The position numbers and the translations under genes were made by a program. A stretch of 64,000 nt of DNA from Nitrospina sp052156635 (GTDB lineage Bacteria; Nitrospinota; Nitrospinia; Nitrospinales; Nitrospinaceae): contig NZ_JBQKUO010000003.1 of the NCBI RefSeq assembly GCF_052156635.1, forward strand, positions 434,001 to 498,000, written 5' to 3'. Positions 51,109 through 58,552 of the stretch are shown here, piece by piece. Under the pieces are notes generated by a model, which saw nothing but the letters and a program-made list of their open reading frames with translations, was not told where the DNA came from and did no database searches. Each line of letters begins with the position of its first letter. Position 1 is the first letter of the stretch.

Positions 51109-52218
51109 ATGGGAATCCAGATCAACGAAAAAACCGAAACCGTGAGCGACAAGCACAAAATCGACGGACACAAGCTGAACTACCACGTCGACCGCGTCAA
51201 CGAATGGCTGTCCGGGTCGCGCACGGTGTACCCCATCTATATGGAAATCGCCCCGACGGGCGCCTGCAACCACCGCTGCACCTTCTGCGCCGTCGATTAC
51301 ATCGGCTACAAGGTCGTCCATTTGGACACGGACCTGCTCAAAAACCGGCTGACGGAGATGGGCCGCCTCGGCGTACGAAGCATCATGTATGCGGGCGAAG
51401 GCGAGCCGCTGCTGCACAAGGACCTGCCGGACATCATCCAGCACACGAAAAAGTCGGGCATCGACATCGCCATCACCACCAACGCCGTGCCCATGACCAA
51501 AAAGTGGTCGGAGGCGGCGCTGGACGCCATCACCTGGATCAAGACCAGCATCAATGCCGGCACCGCGGAATCCTACGCGCAGGTCCACCAGACGAAAGCC
51601 GACGACTTCAACAAGGTGTTGAGCAACCTCGAGACCGCCGCCAACCTGAAAGCAAAGCGCGGCGACACCTGCACGCTCGGCGCGCAGATGGTCCTGCTCC
51701 CGGAAAACGAGCACGAAGCGGTTACACTGGGCCAGCGCATGCGCGACGTCGGCATGGACTACCTCGTCATCAAGCCCTACTCCCAGCACAAGAAAAGCAT
51801 CACGCGCAAATACGAAAACATCGATTACTCCAAGTCCATCCAGTTGAAGGACGACCTGGCCGCGCTCAACACGGATAACTTTTCCGTTGTCTTCCGCGAC
51901 AACACGCTGACCAAGCTGTTCGATGACAGCCACTACTACCAGAAATGCTACTCGACGCCGAACTTCTGGGCCTACGTCATGGCGGACGGTGCGGTGTACG
52001 GTTGCAGTGCGTACCTGCTGGACGACCGTTTCAAGTACGGCAACATCACCGAAAACACCTTCCAGGAAATCTGGGAAGGTGAAAAACGCATGGCCAACCT
52101 CGAGTACGTCGAGAACGAACTCAACATCTCCGAGTGCCGCAAGAACTGCCGCATGGACGAGGTGAACCGTTACCTGTGGGACATCAAGCACCCGCCCGCC
52201 CACGTCAACTTCATCTGA
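51109..52218 (+). CDS. radical SAM protein, paralogue of the gene at 49193
   Basis: A 369-residue enzyme with cluster cysteines Cys53, Cys57, Cys60 in PTGACNHRCTFCAVDY, glycine motif SIMYAGEGEPLLHKDL and NAVPMTKKW. The C-terminus (FWAYVMADGAVYGCSAYLLDDRF..SECRKNCRMDEVNRYLWDIKHPPAHVNFI) carries extra Cys residues that may hold an auxiliary cluster. It resembles the earlier radical SAM protein in the segment before the cluster (DGHKLNYHVDRVNEWLSG) and in the shared HVNFI terminus. The start is at ATG 51109 with AAGGAAG upstream; the 49-residue extension to 50962 lies inside the Nudix gene. It is 4 nt from the E1 alpha start. Confidence 0.88.
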   Translation: MGIQINEKTETVSDKHKIDGHKLNYHVDRVNEWLSGSRTVYPIYMEIAPTGACNHRCTFCAVDYIGYKVVHLDTDLLKNRLTEMGRLGVRSIMYAGEGEPLLHKDLPDIIQHTKKSGIDIAITTNAVPMTKKWSEAALDAITWIKTSINAGTAESYAQVHQTKADDFNKVLSNLETAANLKAKRGDTCTLGAQMVLLPENEHEAVTLGQRMRDVGMDYLVIKPYSQHKKSITRKYENIDYSKSIQLKDDLAALNTDNFSVVFRDNTLTKLFDDSHYYQKCYSTPNFWAYVMADGAVYGCSAYLLDDRFKYGNITENTFQEIWEGEKRMANLEYVENELNISECRKNCRMDEVNRYLWDIKHPPAHVNFI

Positions 52219-52222
52219 TTCT

Positions 52223-53164
52223 ATGATCCAGAAAGAACACGCACGCGACCTGTACGAAAACCTGATCCGCATCCGCATGACGGAAGAAGCCATCGCGGAA
52301 GAATACGCGCAGCAGGAGATGCGCTGTCCGGTGCACCTGTCCATCGGACAGGAAGCGGCGGCGGTCGGCGTCTCCGCCTGCCTGGAAGACACCGACGTCG
52401 TCTTCAGCACGCATCGCTGTCACAGCCATTACCTCGGCAAGGGCGGCAACCTGAACGCCATGATCGCGGAACTCTACGGCAAGCAAAGTGGCTGTGCCAA
52501 GGGACTCGGCGGCTCCATGCACCTCATCGACCAGAGCGTCGGCATGCTGGGCGCGTCGGCCATCGTCGGTGGCAGCATTCCGCTCGCGGTCGGCGCGGCG
52601 TTGTCCTTCAAAATGGACCGCACGAAGCATCTCGCGGTGGCGTACTTCGGCGACGGCGCCTGCGAAGAAGGCGTGCTTCACGAAAGCCTCAACTTCGCTT
52701 CGCTTCACAAACTGCCGGTGCTGTTCGTCTGCGAAAACAATTTCGTCGCCACCTCGTCGCACCTTTTGGCGCGGCGTCCGCTCGACAACATCCACGAGCA
52801 CGGCAACGTGTTCGGCGTGCCCGGCATCCGCACCGACGGCAACGATTTGGGAGAGGTGTACAGCGCCGCGAAGCGCGGCGTGGCCCGTGCCCGCGAAGGA
52901 CTCGGTCCCACGCTCATCGAAGCGCGCACCTTCCGCATGATGCGCCACGTCGGGCCGCAACAGGACAAAAGCACCGGCATCCGCACGGAAGAATTGTGGG
53001 AGGAATGGGAACAGAAATGCCCGGTGCGCCGCTTCGAGGATTTGTGCCTCAAGAACGGCTGGCTCACGCAGGAAGACATGAACGGTATCCGCAAGGGTAT
53101 CCAGGAAGCAATCCAGGCGGCCTTCGAGTTCGCCAAATCCAGTGAGGACGCGGTATGGGTGTGA
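52223..53164 (+). CDS. thiamine-diphosphate-dependent dehydrogenase E1 alpha-like subunit
   Basis: A 313-residue E1 alpha of the pyruvate/branched-chain/acetoin dehydrogenase type. The ThDP motif is present: VAYFGDGACEEGVLHESLNFASLHKLPVLFVCENN (GDGA...N). RMTEEAIAEEYAQQEMRCPVHLSIGQEAAAVG and GLGGSMHLIDQSVGMLGASAIVGGSIPLAVGAAL are also diagnostic. The phosphorylation loop is short, as in bacterial acetoin-type enzymes. It pairs with the E1 beta gene by a 10-nt overlap, but no E2 or E3 gene follows, so it may be a stand-alone carboligase or decarboxylase rather than part of a full complex. Confidence 0.93.
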   Translation: MIQKEHARDLYENLIRIRMTEEAIAEEYAQQEMRCPVHLSIGQEAAAVGVSACLEDTDVVFSTHRCHSHYLGKGGNLNAMIAELYGKQSGCAKGLGGSMHLIDQSVGMLGASAIVGGSIPLAVGAALSFKMDRTKHLAVAYFGDGACEEGVLHESLNFASLHKLPVLFVCENNFVATSSHLLARRPLDNIHEHGNVFGVPGIRTDGNDLGEVYSAAKRGVARAREGLGPTLIEARTFRMMRHVGPQQDKSTGIRTEELWEEWEQKCPVRRFEDLCLKNGWLTQEDMNGIRKGIQEAIQAAFEFAKSSEDAVWV

Positions 53165-54216
53165 ACAACGATCAACGGATTCTCAAATACCGCGAAGCGC
53201 TGAACGAAGGCCTGACGCAGGCCATGGACGCGGACCCGAGCGTGTTCGTCATGGGCTGCGGGGTGGACGACGAAGGCGGCATCTTCGGCACCACGCGCGC
53301 CGCGTTCGAAAAGTTCGGCAAGGAACGCGTGATGGACGTGCCGCTGGCGGAAAACTCGATTGCCGGCATCGGCGTCGGCTCGGCCCTCCTGGGCAAGCGG
53401 CCGGTCATCGTGCACGCGCGCAACGACTTCCTGCTTCTCGCCATGGACCAGATCATCAACCACGCCGCCAAATGGGAAATCATGAGCGGCGGCAAGATGC
53501 AGTGCCCCATGCTCATCCGCGCCATCATCGGACGCGGCTGGGGCCAGGCGGCGCAACATTCGCAGAGCCTGCAGGCGTTTTTCTCACACGTGCCCGGGCT
53601 GAAAGTGATGCTCCCCGCCTCCGCCTACGACGCCAAGGGCCTCCTGATGGCCGCACTGGAAGACACCGGCACCGTGCTCTCCATCGAGCACCGCTTGCTG
53701 TATGAGACCGAATCCCACGTGCCCGCAGAAAAGTACACCGTTCCTTTAGGCAAAGCCGCGGTGAAACGTGAAGGTGCGGACGTGACAATCGTAGCGTTTT
53801 CGTTTATGGTGAAGGACGCTCTGGACGCCGCAGGTCCTCTCAGTGAAGAGGGCATCGATGTGGAAGTCCTGGATCCGCGTTGCTCCAGTCCTCTGGATAT
53901 GGACTGCATTCTCGATTCCGTGCGCAAGACGGGACGCTTGATTGTTGCCGACACCGGTTGGACCAGTTTCGGTATTACCGCGGAGATCGCGGCGCGGGTT
54001 CAGGAGCAGTTGTTCGATTCGCTCAAAGCCCCCATCCTGCGCGTGGCGCTTCCCGACCGCAACACGCCGTGCAGCGGTCCCCTCGAAAAAGATTTTTATC
54101 CCGGCGTGGAGGATATCTGCCAGGCCGCGCGCCGCGTCACCGGCGCCACCGGCGAAATGAAAGCCGGCGACCGCACCGCCCCCCTCGAACACTCCACCTT
54201 CCAGGGCCCGTTTTAA
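53155..54216 (+). CDS. thiamine-diphosphate-dependent dehydrogenase E1 beta-like subunit
   Basis: A 353-residue E1 beta with transketolase central and C-terminal domains. LNEGLTQAMDADPSVFVMGCGVDDEGGIFGTTRAAFEKFG, RVMDVPLAENSIAGIGVGSALLGKRPVIVHARNDFLLLAMDQIINHAAKW, and IDVEVLDPRCSSPLDMDCILDSVRKTGRLIVADTGWTS are the canonical blocks, with the ThDP-activating Glu in PLAENSIAG. The spelling HARNDF where pyruvate E1 beta usually has MTFNF-type sequence, and the mostly polar substrate channel, suggest an unusual 2-oxo acid or sugar substrate. It is the last gene of the rightward arm. Confidence 0.93.
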   Translation: MGVNNDQRILKYREALNEGLTQAMDADPSVFVMGCGVDDEGGIFGTTRAAFEKFGKERVMDVPLAENSIAGIGVGSALLGKRPVIVHARNDFLLLAMDQIINHAAKWEIMSGGKMQCPMLIRAIIGRGWGQAAQHSQSLQAFFSHVPGLKVMLPASAYDAKGLLMAALEDTGTVLSIEHRLLYETESHVPAEKYTVPLGKAAVKREGADVTIVAFSFMVKDALDAAGPLSEEGIDVEVLDPRCSSPLDMDCILDSVRKTGRLIVADTGWTSFGITAEIAARVQEQLFDSLKAPILRVALPDRNTPCSGPLEKDFYPGVEDICQAARRVTGATGEMKAGDRTAPLEHSTFQGPF

Positions 54217-54291
54217 GGTTTTTCGTCGCACCTGTCTTTATTTTCGTTTTTCCTCGTTACCTGACCGTTTCCGCTTTTTATCCCAAAACAT

Positions 54292-54319
54292 AGATTCTTC
54301 GCTTCGCTCAGAATGACAA
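54292..54319. repeat. copy of a widespread intergenic repeat
   Basis: AGATTCTTCGCTTCGCTCAG followed by AATGACAA (54292-54319) belongs to the well-known class of intergenic repeats that read GTCATTCTGAGCGAAGCGAA on the other strand. It is found in many unrelated bacterial genomes and yields HSERSEES/ILSEAKNL-type false proteins. Confidence 0.7.
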
Positions 54320-54391
54320 CGCCTGAGCCGGGGGCCAAGGGAGACCCTACCCCGTGGACGAACGATGAGGTTCCAAAAAAGGAAAAGCCAT

Positions 54392-54436
54392 TGGTAACCT
54401 CCCCTGTATCCCCTCCTTGAAAAGGAGGGGAGGAAC
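54392..54436. repeat. CCCCTCCTT palindromic extragenic element
   Basis: CCCCTCCTT (54410-54418) and AAGGAGGGG (54422-54430) form a perfect 9-bp stem with a GAA loop, flanked by AACCTCCCCTGTATC on the left and AGGAAC on the right. Elements of this kind occur in many copies between genes in numerous genomes. This one sits about 100 nt from the previous repeat. Confidence 0.6.
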
Positions 54437-54488
54437 ACTGTGGAGTGCGCCCACGGACCATCGAACGGGAAGGAGAGAATTAGCCATC

Positions 54489-54514
54489 TGCCTCCGGGTA
54501 AGCACCCGGAGGCA
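54489..54514. repeat. perfect 11-bp hairpin
   Basis: TGCCTCCGGGT (54489-54499) and ACCCGGAGGCA (54504-54514) with loop AAGC, followed on the + strand by an A-run (AATAAAAAAAAATTC). The A-run rather than a T-run follows rightward transcripts, so a rho-independent terminator is not supported in that direction. On the other strand the T-run precedes the stem. Confidence 0.5.
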
Positions 54515-54926
54515 ATAAAAAAAAATTCTTTGTGCGCTGGACGGCCATCGCAGAGACTGCCAGACATCAGCCCTCCGCCTTGGACGCAGCCCGCGCCCTC
54601 AGACCATCGTTCGCCCGCAAAGCAATAGCCCTCTGCCCCGGCCGTAGGGCCGCGCCTGCACAACTGCTTGAAATTGCAACACTGCCTCATTTTGTGACTT
54701 TGTTTTAGGCAGGCCCTGATGGCCAAAATCCGCCCCGGTACCTGTCCACAGCCCCGGAACACGCTCCAATCTGCTTGCCACCCCTCCCGTATCGCCCGAT
54801 TTTAAAGGCCTTTCCGCGCCTCCCGCTTTATTTTGCAAAAATTTTCCGCGCACAGCCCGTTCCGGCACCGTTGTTGCGATAGTCCATGGCTTTAATCACC
54901 CGCATGGGAAAGGACCATCTGCAAGC

Positions 54927-56555
54927 ATGAACAAGATCGAGGAATTGAAACTGGAAAAGGACGGGCTGGATATCAAAGCCGACATCGCGCGCTTCGCCAA
55001 AGAGGGTTGGGACTGCATCTCCGAGGACGACATCACGCGGCTGAAGTGGTACGGCCTGTTCCTGCGCAAACCGACTCCTGGTTTTTTCATGCTGCGCGTG
55101 CGCATTCCCAACGGCTACCTGCCTTCGTACCAGCTGAAGGCGCTGGCGCACATCGCCGGACGTTTCGGCAACGGGCAGATCGACATCACCACCCGCCAGC
55201 AGGTGCAGTTGCGTCACCTGAAAATCGACGACGTGCCGGCGGTGTTCGACCTGATGGACTCGGTCGGCCTGACGTCCATCCAGACGGGCATGGACAACGT
55301 GCGCAACATCATGGGTTGCCCGGTGGGCGGCCTGCACCCGAAAGAGGTCCTGAACGCCTCGCCCGTCATCGAGGCGATGAACGAATATTTTCTGGAGAAC
55401 CGCGAGTTCAGCAACCTGCCGCGCAAGTTCAACATCGCCGTCACCGGCTGTCCGGACTCCTGCATCCACACGGAGACGCAGGACCTTGCGCTGGTCCCGG
55501 CCTCGCGCGAGGAGGACGGCGAGACGGTTTACGGATTCAACCTGCTTGTGGGCGGAAAAATCGGTTCCGGGGGTTACCGCATCGCTTCCCCCCTCGACGT
55601 GTTTGTGAAACCCGACGAGGCGGTCGATGTATCGGCCGGGGTGGTGACCCTCTACCGTGATTACGGCTACCGGGACGTGCGTACCCGCAATCGACTGGCA
55701 TTTCTGATCGAGGACTGGGGGGAGAAGAAATTCCGCGAGATGCTGGTACGCACCCTGGACCGTGATCTGCCCCCGGCAGGCGAAGACCTGAGGAACGATC
55801 ACGAGAACACGCACATCGGAATCTACCGGCAGAAGCAGCCGACGATGAATTACGTCGGCATGAAGGTGCCGGTGGGCCGCATGGACCACACGCGCATGGA
55901 AAAGCTCGCGGTGCTGGCGGAGAAATACGGCAACGGCGAGGTGCGCCTGTCTCCGGCGAACTCGGTGATCGTGCCCAACATCTCCGACAAGAAGCTGGGC
56001 GACTTTCTGGAAGAGCCCCTGCTCAAGGAATTCGATTACAACCCGAACGCGCTCATCAAGGGCCTTGTCAGTTGCGTCGGCAAGGACTACTGCGGCATGG
56101 CGACCATCGAGACCAAGGGCACGGCGATGGAGGTGGCGAAGAAGCTGGAGAAGAAGCTGGACGGCATCCGCCCCATCACCATGAACTGGTCGGGCTGCCC
56201 CGCCGGGTGCGGCAACCACCTGGTGGCGGACGTCGGGTTGATCGGCAAACGCGCGCGGGTGGATGGCAAGACGGTGGACGCGGTGGACGTGTTCGTCGGC
56301 GGTCGCAGCGGCAAGTACCCCGCGCCCGCGCTCAAGATCCTGGAGGACATTCCGTGTGACAAACTGCCGGACGTGCTGGCGCAGATCCTGCCCTACCACG
56401 CCCGCGAAAAGATGCACCCGGTGAAAAACTACAAAAAGAAAAAAAAACCGAACGCCGAGTCCCGGCCGAACCGGTCTTCAAGCGCTCCCGTGAATAAAGC
56501 GAACGCAGACGCACCATCTCGACTGCACGCGACGGACTCGGTCTACCAATCTTAG
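54927..56555 (+). CDS. nirA: ferredoxin-type siroheme nitrite reductase (assimilatory), possible sulfite reductase
   Basis: A 542-residue siroheme/[4Fe-4S] reductase, converting nitrite to ammonium with six electrons. It has two repeats of the nitrite/sulfite reductase ferredoxin-like and 4Fe-4S domains. The cluster ligands are Cys383, Cys389, Cys424 and Cys428 in LVSCVGKDYCG and WSGCPAGCGNH. The substrate-binding Arg/Lys region is near residues 70-120 (RFGNGQIDITTRQQVQLRHL). The NWSGCPAGCGNH form and the adjacent nitrite-channel gene favour nitrite over sulfite. A basic, low-complexity C-terminal tail of about 45 residues starting NYKKKKK is unusual. The ATG at 54927 follows GGAAAGGA. It is coupled to the FNT gene, 9 nt downstream. 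Confidence 0.88.
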   Translation: MNKIEELKLEKDGLDIKADIARFAKEGWDCISEDDITRLKWYGLFLRKPTPGFFMLRVRIPNGYLPSYQLKALAHIAGRFGNGQIDITTRQQVQLRHLKIDDVPAVFDLMDSVGLTSIQTGMDNVRNIMGCPVGGLHPKEVLNASPVIEAMNEYFLENREFSNLPRKFNIAVTGCPDSCIHTETQDLALVPASREEDGETVYGFNLLVGGKIGSGGYRIASPLDVFVKPDEAVDVSAGVVTLYRDYGYRDVRTRNRLAFLIEDWGEKKFREMLVRTLDRDLPPAGEDLRNDHENTHIGIYRQKQPTMNYVGMKVPVGRMDHTRMEKLAVLAEKYGNGEVRLSPANSVIVPNISDKKLGDFLEEPLLKEFDYNPNALIKGLVSCVGKDYCGMATIETKGTAMEVAKKLEKKLDGIRPITMNWSGCPAGCGNHLVADVGLIGKRARVDGKTVDAVDVFVGGRSGKYPAPALKILEDIPCDKLPDVLAQILPYHAREKMHPVKNYKKKKKPNAESRPNRSSSAPVNKANADAPSRLHATDSVYQS

Positions 56556-56564
56556 GGAGGCCCT

Positions 56565-57395
56565 ATGTTTGATACGGACATTGACAATCTTTCCAATCAG
56601 GCGGAAAAGAAAATCGCATATTTGAAGCGCTCGCCGGGCGGCTACTTTCTGTTGTCGGCACTGGCGGGCATTTACCTCGGCTTCGGCATCGTGCTGATCT
56701 TTTCGATCGGCGGACCCATCGCAGCCGGCGGCGGCGGAGCGTACCTGAAACTCATCATGGGGGCGAGCTTTGGCATCGCCCTGAGCCTCGTCATCTTCGC
56801 GGGCTCGGAGCTGTTCACCGGCAACAACATGGTCTTCGCCGTGGGCCGTCTCTCCAAACGCATCGGCATCCGGCCCATCCTGTACCTGTTCGGCCTGTGT
56901 TTCATCGGCAACCTGTGCGGCTCGGTGTTTCTCGCCTGGCTGGTGACGGAAGGCGGCAGCCTTCCCGCTTCGTCGCAGGAATTGATCGTGAAAGTCGCGG
57001 GCATGAAGATGAACCTCAGCGCGAAAGAGGCGTTCCTGCGCGGCATCCTGTGCAACTGGCTGGTGTGCCTCGCCGTGTGGATCGCCCTGCGCACGAAAAA
57101 CGAGTCGGCGCGGCTCATCATGATTTTCTGGTGCCTGTTCGCCTTCATCGCCAGCGCGTATGAACACAGCATCGCCAATCAGACCCTCCTGAGTCTGGCC
57201 ATGTTCCTGCCGCACGGCGCGGAAGTGAGCCTGGGTGGGTTCATCCACAACCAGATCTGGGTGACGCTCGGCAACATGGTCGGCGGTGGCCTGCTGGTGG
57301 GCATGGTGTACTGGCTGGCGAATTCGCAACCGGAAACGCTGACGGAGCCCGAACCGGCCCTGATCCAGGAAACGCTGCAGGAAGAGAGCGCCTGA
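56565..57395 (+). CDS. formate/nitrite transporter-family channel (NirC/FocA-like)
   Basis: A 276-residue, six-helix FNT channel. Landmarks are ALAGIYLGFGIVLIFSIGG (helix 1), AGSELFTGNNMVF (helix 2 break), GNLCGSVFLAWL, GILCNWLVCLAVWIALR, and the pore His in SAYEHSIANQ near residue 204. It likely moves nitrite (or formate) across the membrane, and supplies nitrite to the nirA product encoded 9 nt upstream. The acidic C-terminal tail (ETLTEPEPALIQETLQEESA) is long for the family. The Shine-Dalgarno GGGAGG lies 7 nt before the ATG. Confidence 0.92.
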   Translation: MFDTDIDNLSNQAEKKIAYLKRSPGGYFLLSALAGIYLGFGIVLIFSIGGPIAAGGGGAYLKLIMGASFGIALSLVIFAGSELFTGNNMVFAVGRLSKRIGIRPILYLFGLCFIGNLCGSVFLAWLVTEGGSLPASSQELIVKVAGMKMNLSAKEAFLRGILCNWLVCLAVWIALRTKNESARLIMIFWCLFAFIASAYEHSIANQTLLSLAMFLPHGAEVSLGGFIHNQIWVTLGNMVGGGLLVGMVYWLANSQPETLTEPEPALIQETLQEESA

Positions 57396-57414
57396 ACCCG
57401 CATAGCCAATGCTG

Positions 57415-57457
57415 TCCTGTCTCCCGTTCGAAAGAAGGGGGTCGTCGGGAGACAGGA
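57415..57457 (+). terminator. long hairpin after the nirA-FNT unit
   Basis: TCCTGTCTCCCG (57415-57426) and CGGGAGACAGGA (57446-57457) are a perfect 12-bp stem, 20 nt after the FNT stop. The loop is 19 nt and no T-run follows directly (TTATCTTTTA appears 7 nt later), so it could be a termination or mRNA-stabilising structure. Confidence 0.45.
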
Positions 57458-57545
57458 TGGCGGCTTATCTTTTACTGAAAGTCCCCCGGACGGTCCCACC
57501 CTGATTTTTCTTTTACGGGGCTCCACCGTACCGCATACTGGTAGC

Positions 57546-57740
57546 ATGACCCTCGTGCCGGAGACCCCCGACTCCCCGTTCAACCCGCTTGAATTTCTGG
57601 TGAGCTTTCTTTGGGGCCTGGCTGCGTTCGCCCTCCTGGCTTTCCTGTTCATCACCGCGGTGTTTCTCTACATTTACCTTGTATTTGACGTGCTCCCCTT
57701 CATCGGCCGCGAGTGCAAAAATTTTTCATGCCTGCCCTGA
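57546..57740 (+). CDS. small single-span membrane protein
   Basis: A 64-residue protein with a short acidic N-tail, one long hydrophobic segment (about residues 17-50) and a Cys-containing C-terminus (IGRECKNFSCLP). No family is recognised. The helix length and Phe-rich core resemble small accessory subunits of respiratory or transport complexes. The upstream GCATACTGGTAGC is a weak ribosome-binding context, so confidence is moderate. It lies 150 nt after the FNT gene and 152 nt before the next small membrane gene. Confidence 0.5.
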   Translation: MTLVPETPDSPFNPLEFLVSFLWGLAAFALLAFLFITAVFLYIYLVFDVLPFIGRECKNFSCLP

Positions 57741-57892
57741 TCTGAAGAACGCCCCGGGGTTTCCCAATGCGAGGAAATTTCAACACTTCTCCCACTCCAG
57801 TGTCCGCTCCCTCCCGCAATGAACCCATTTTTTTGCGCCCGGAACCGCATTTTTTTCTCACGGTATGCCGATGATGCCCGCATAATGTTTTC

Positions 57893-58060
57893 ATGACCTG
57901 GCCGCAAGACACACCACCCCCGTCTGCAAAACCCCGGTTCCATGCCCGGGATTTTTTCAACAGCTACCTGTACGGCCTGTTCACGTTTCTGGGCATCGCC
58001 GCCATCATCGGGGGCATCATCGCGGTGTTTCTGTTCTACGTAATGGGAAAGATGTCCTGA
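57893..58060 (+). CDS. small single-span membrane protein
   Basis: A 55-residue protein, too short for many gene callers. It has a proline-rich N-tail (WPQDTPPPSAKPRFHARDFF) and one membrane helix (about 27-52: GLFTFLGIAAIIGGIIAVFLFYV), ending MGKMS. The tail-then-helix layout is similar to the 65-residue protein at 3759. It lies 13 nt ahead of the next gene (GTG 58074), so co-translation is likely. No clear Shine-Dalgarno is present and no family is recognised. Confidence 0.55.
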   Translation: MTWPQDTPPPSAKPRFHARDFFNSYLYGLFTFLGIAAIIGGIIAVFLFYVMGKMS

Positions 58061-58073
58061 CCGGGAGCGACGC

Positions 58074-58478
58074 GTGAAACTGTTTCCACCCTTCATTTTT
58101 CAGACCCGCTGGAACGTTGCCGGTTTCGTGCTGGGATTCATCACCCTGCCCCTTCTGTGGTGGGTCCTCTCCAGCCTGGACAGCGAGGAGGCCATGATGC
58201 AGCGTTTTTACAAGTCGGAAGCGGAGTCGGTGCTGGGCGGCATTTACTGGACCTGCAAGATGCACTGGGACGACCACGATCCAAAAGACGAATGCACGCT
58301 CGAGATCATCACCAGCGACGATTATCCGTTCGAGCCGGCGGACATGGTTGAGTTCGAACTCAAGGGCAACGCCACCACCTTTCGCGCCACGGCCCGGCAC
58401 ACCGGCGATCCGCTCCGCATCGTTTACTCCATCGATGCCGACGGCAATATTCATGACGGCGCGCCCGGGCCGGGTTGA
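58074..58478 (+). CDS. single-anchor membrane protein of unknown function
   Basis: A 134-residue protein starting at GTG 58074 after the short gene at 57893. An N-terminal membrane anchor (about 13-33: WNVAGFVLGFITLPLLWWVL) is followed by a soluble domain of about 95 residues with one tryptophan-cysteine rich patch (GIYWTCKMHWDDHDP). The soluble part ends in a strand-rich region (DMVEFELKGNATTFRATARHTGDPLRIVYSIDADG). It looks periplasmic or cytoplasmic-anchored and beta-rich. I do not recognise a family; it may act with the preceding small protein. Confidence 0.65.
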   Translation: MKLFPPFIFQTRWNVAGFVLGFITLPLLWWVLSSLDSEEAMMQRFYKSEAESVLGGIYWTCKMHWDDHDPKDECTLEIITSDDYPFEPADMVEFELKGNATTFRATARHTGDPLRIVYSIDADGNIHDGAPGPG

Positions 58479-58552
58479 TTTTCATTCCGTTCCTTCCAAG
58501 GTACAATGGCCGACGGTTTGAAGGCCTTGTTTCCAACCCGGGGTAGCATTTC

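Larger units (their letters stand above)
54217..54926. other. 710-nt repeat-rich spacer between the biosynthetic locus and nirA
   Basis: I see no real gene here. Short frames carry the telltale spurious peptides HSERSEES and ILSEAKNL, which arise from a widespread intergenic repeat. The spacer contains the repeat at 54292-54319, a palindromic element around 54410-54430, an 11-bp hairpin (TGCCTCCGGGT/ACCCGGAGGCA, 54489-54514), and unassigned sequence from 54520 to 54900. A promoter for nirA should lie in the last 100 nt but is not clear. Confidence 0.6.

Noticed and set aside
54213..54762. Short leftward frames encoding HSERSEES / ILSEAKNL peptides
   Set aside because: These peptides are well-known artefacts of a dispersed intergenic repeat, not proteins.
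54828..56417. 529-codon open frame antisense to nirA
   Set aside because: The opposite strand carries all four cluster cysteines of a siroheme reductase; the antisense product looks random.
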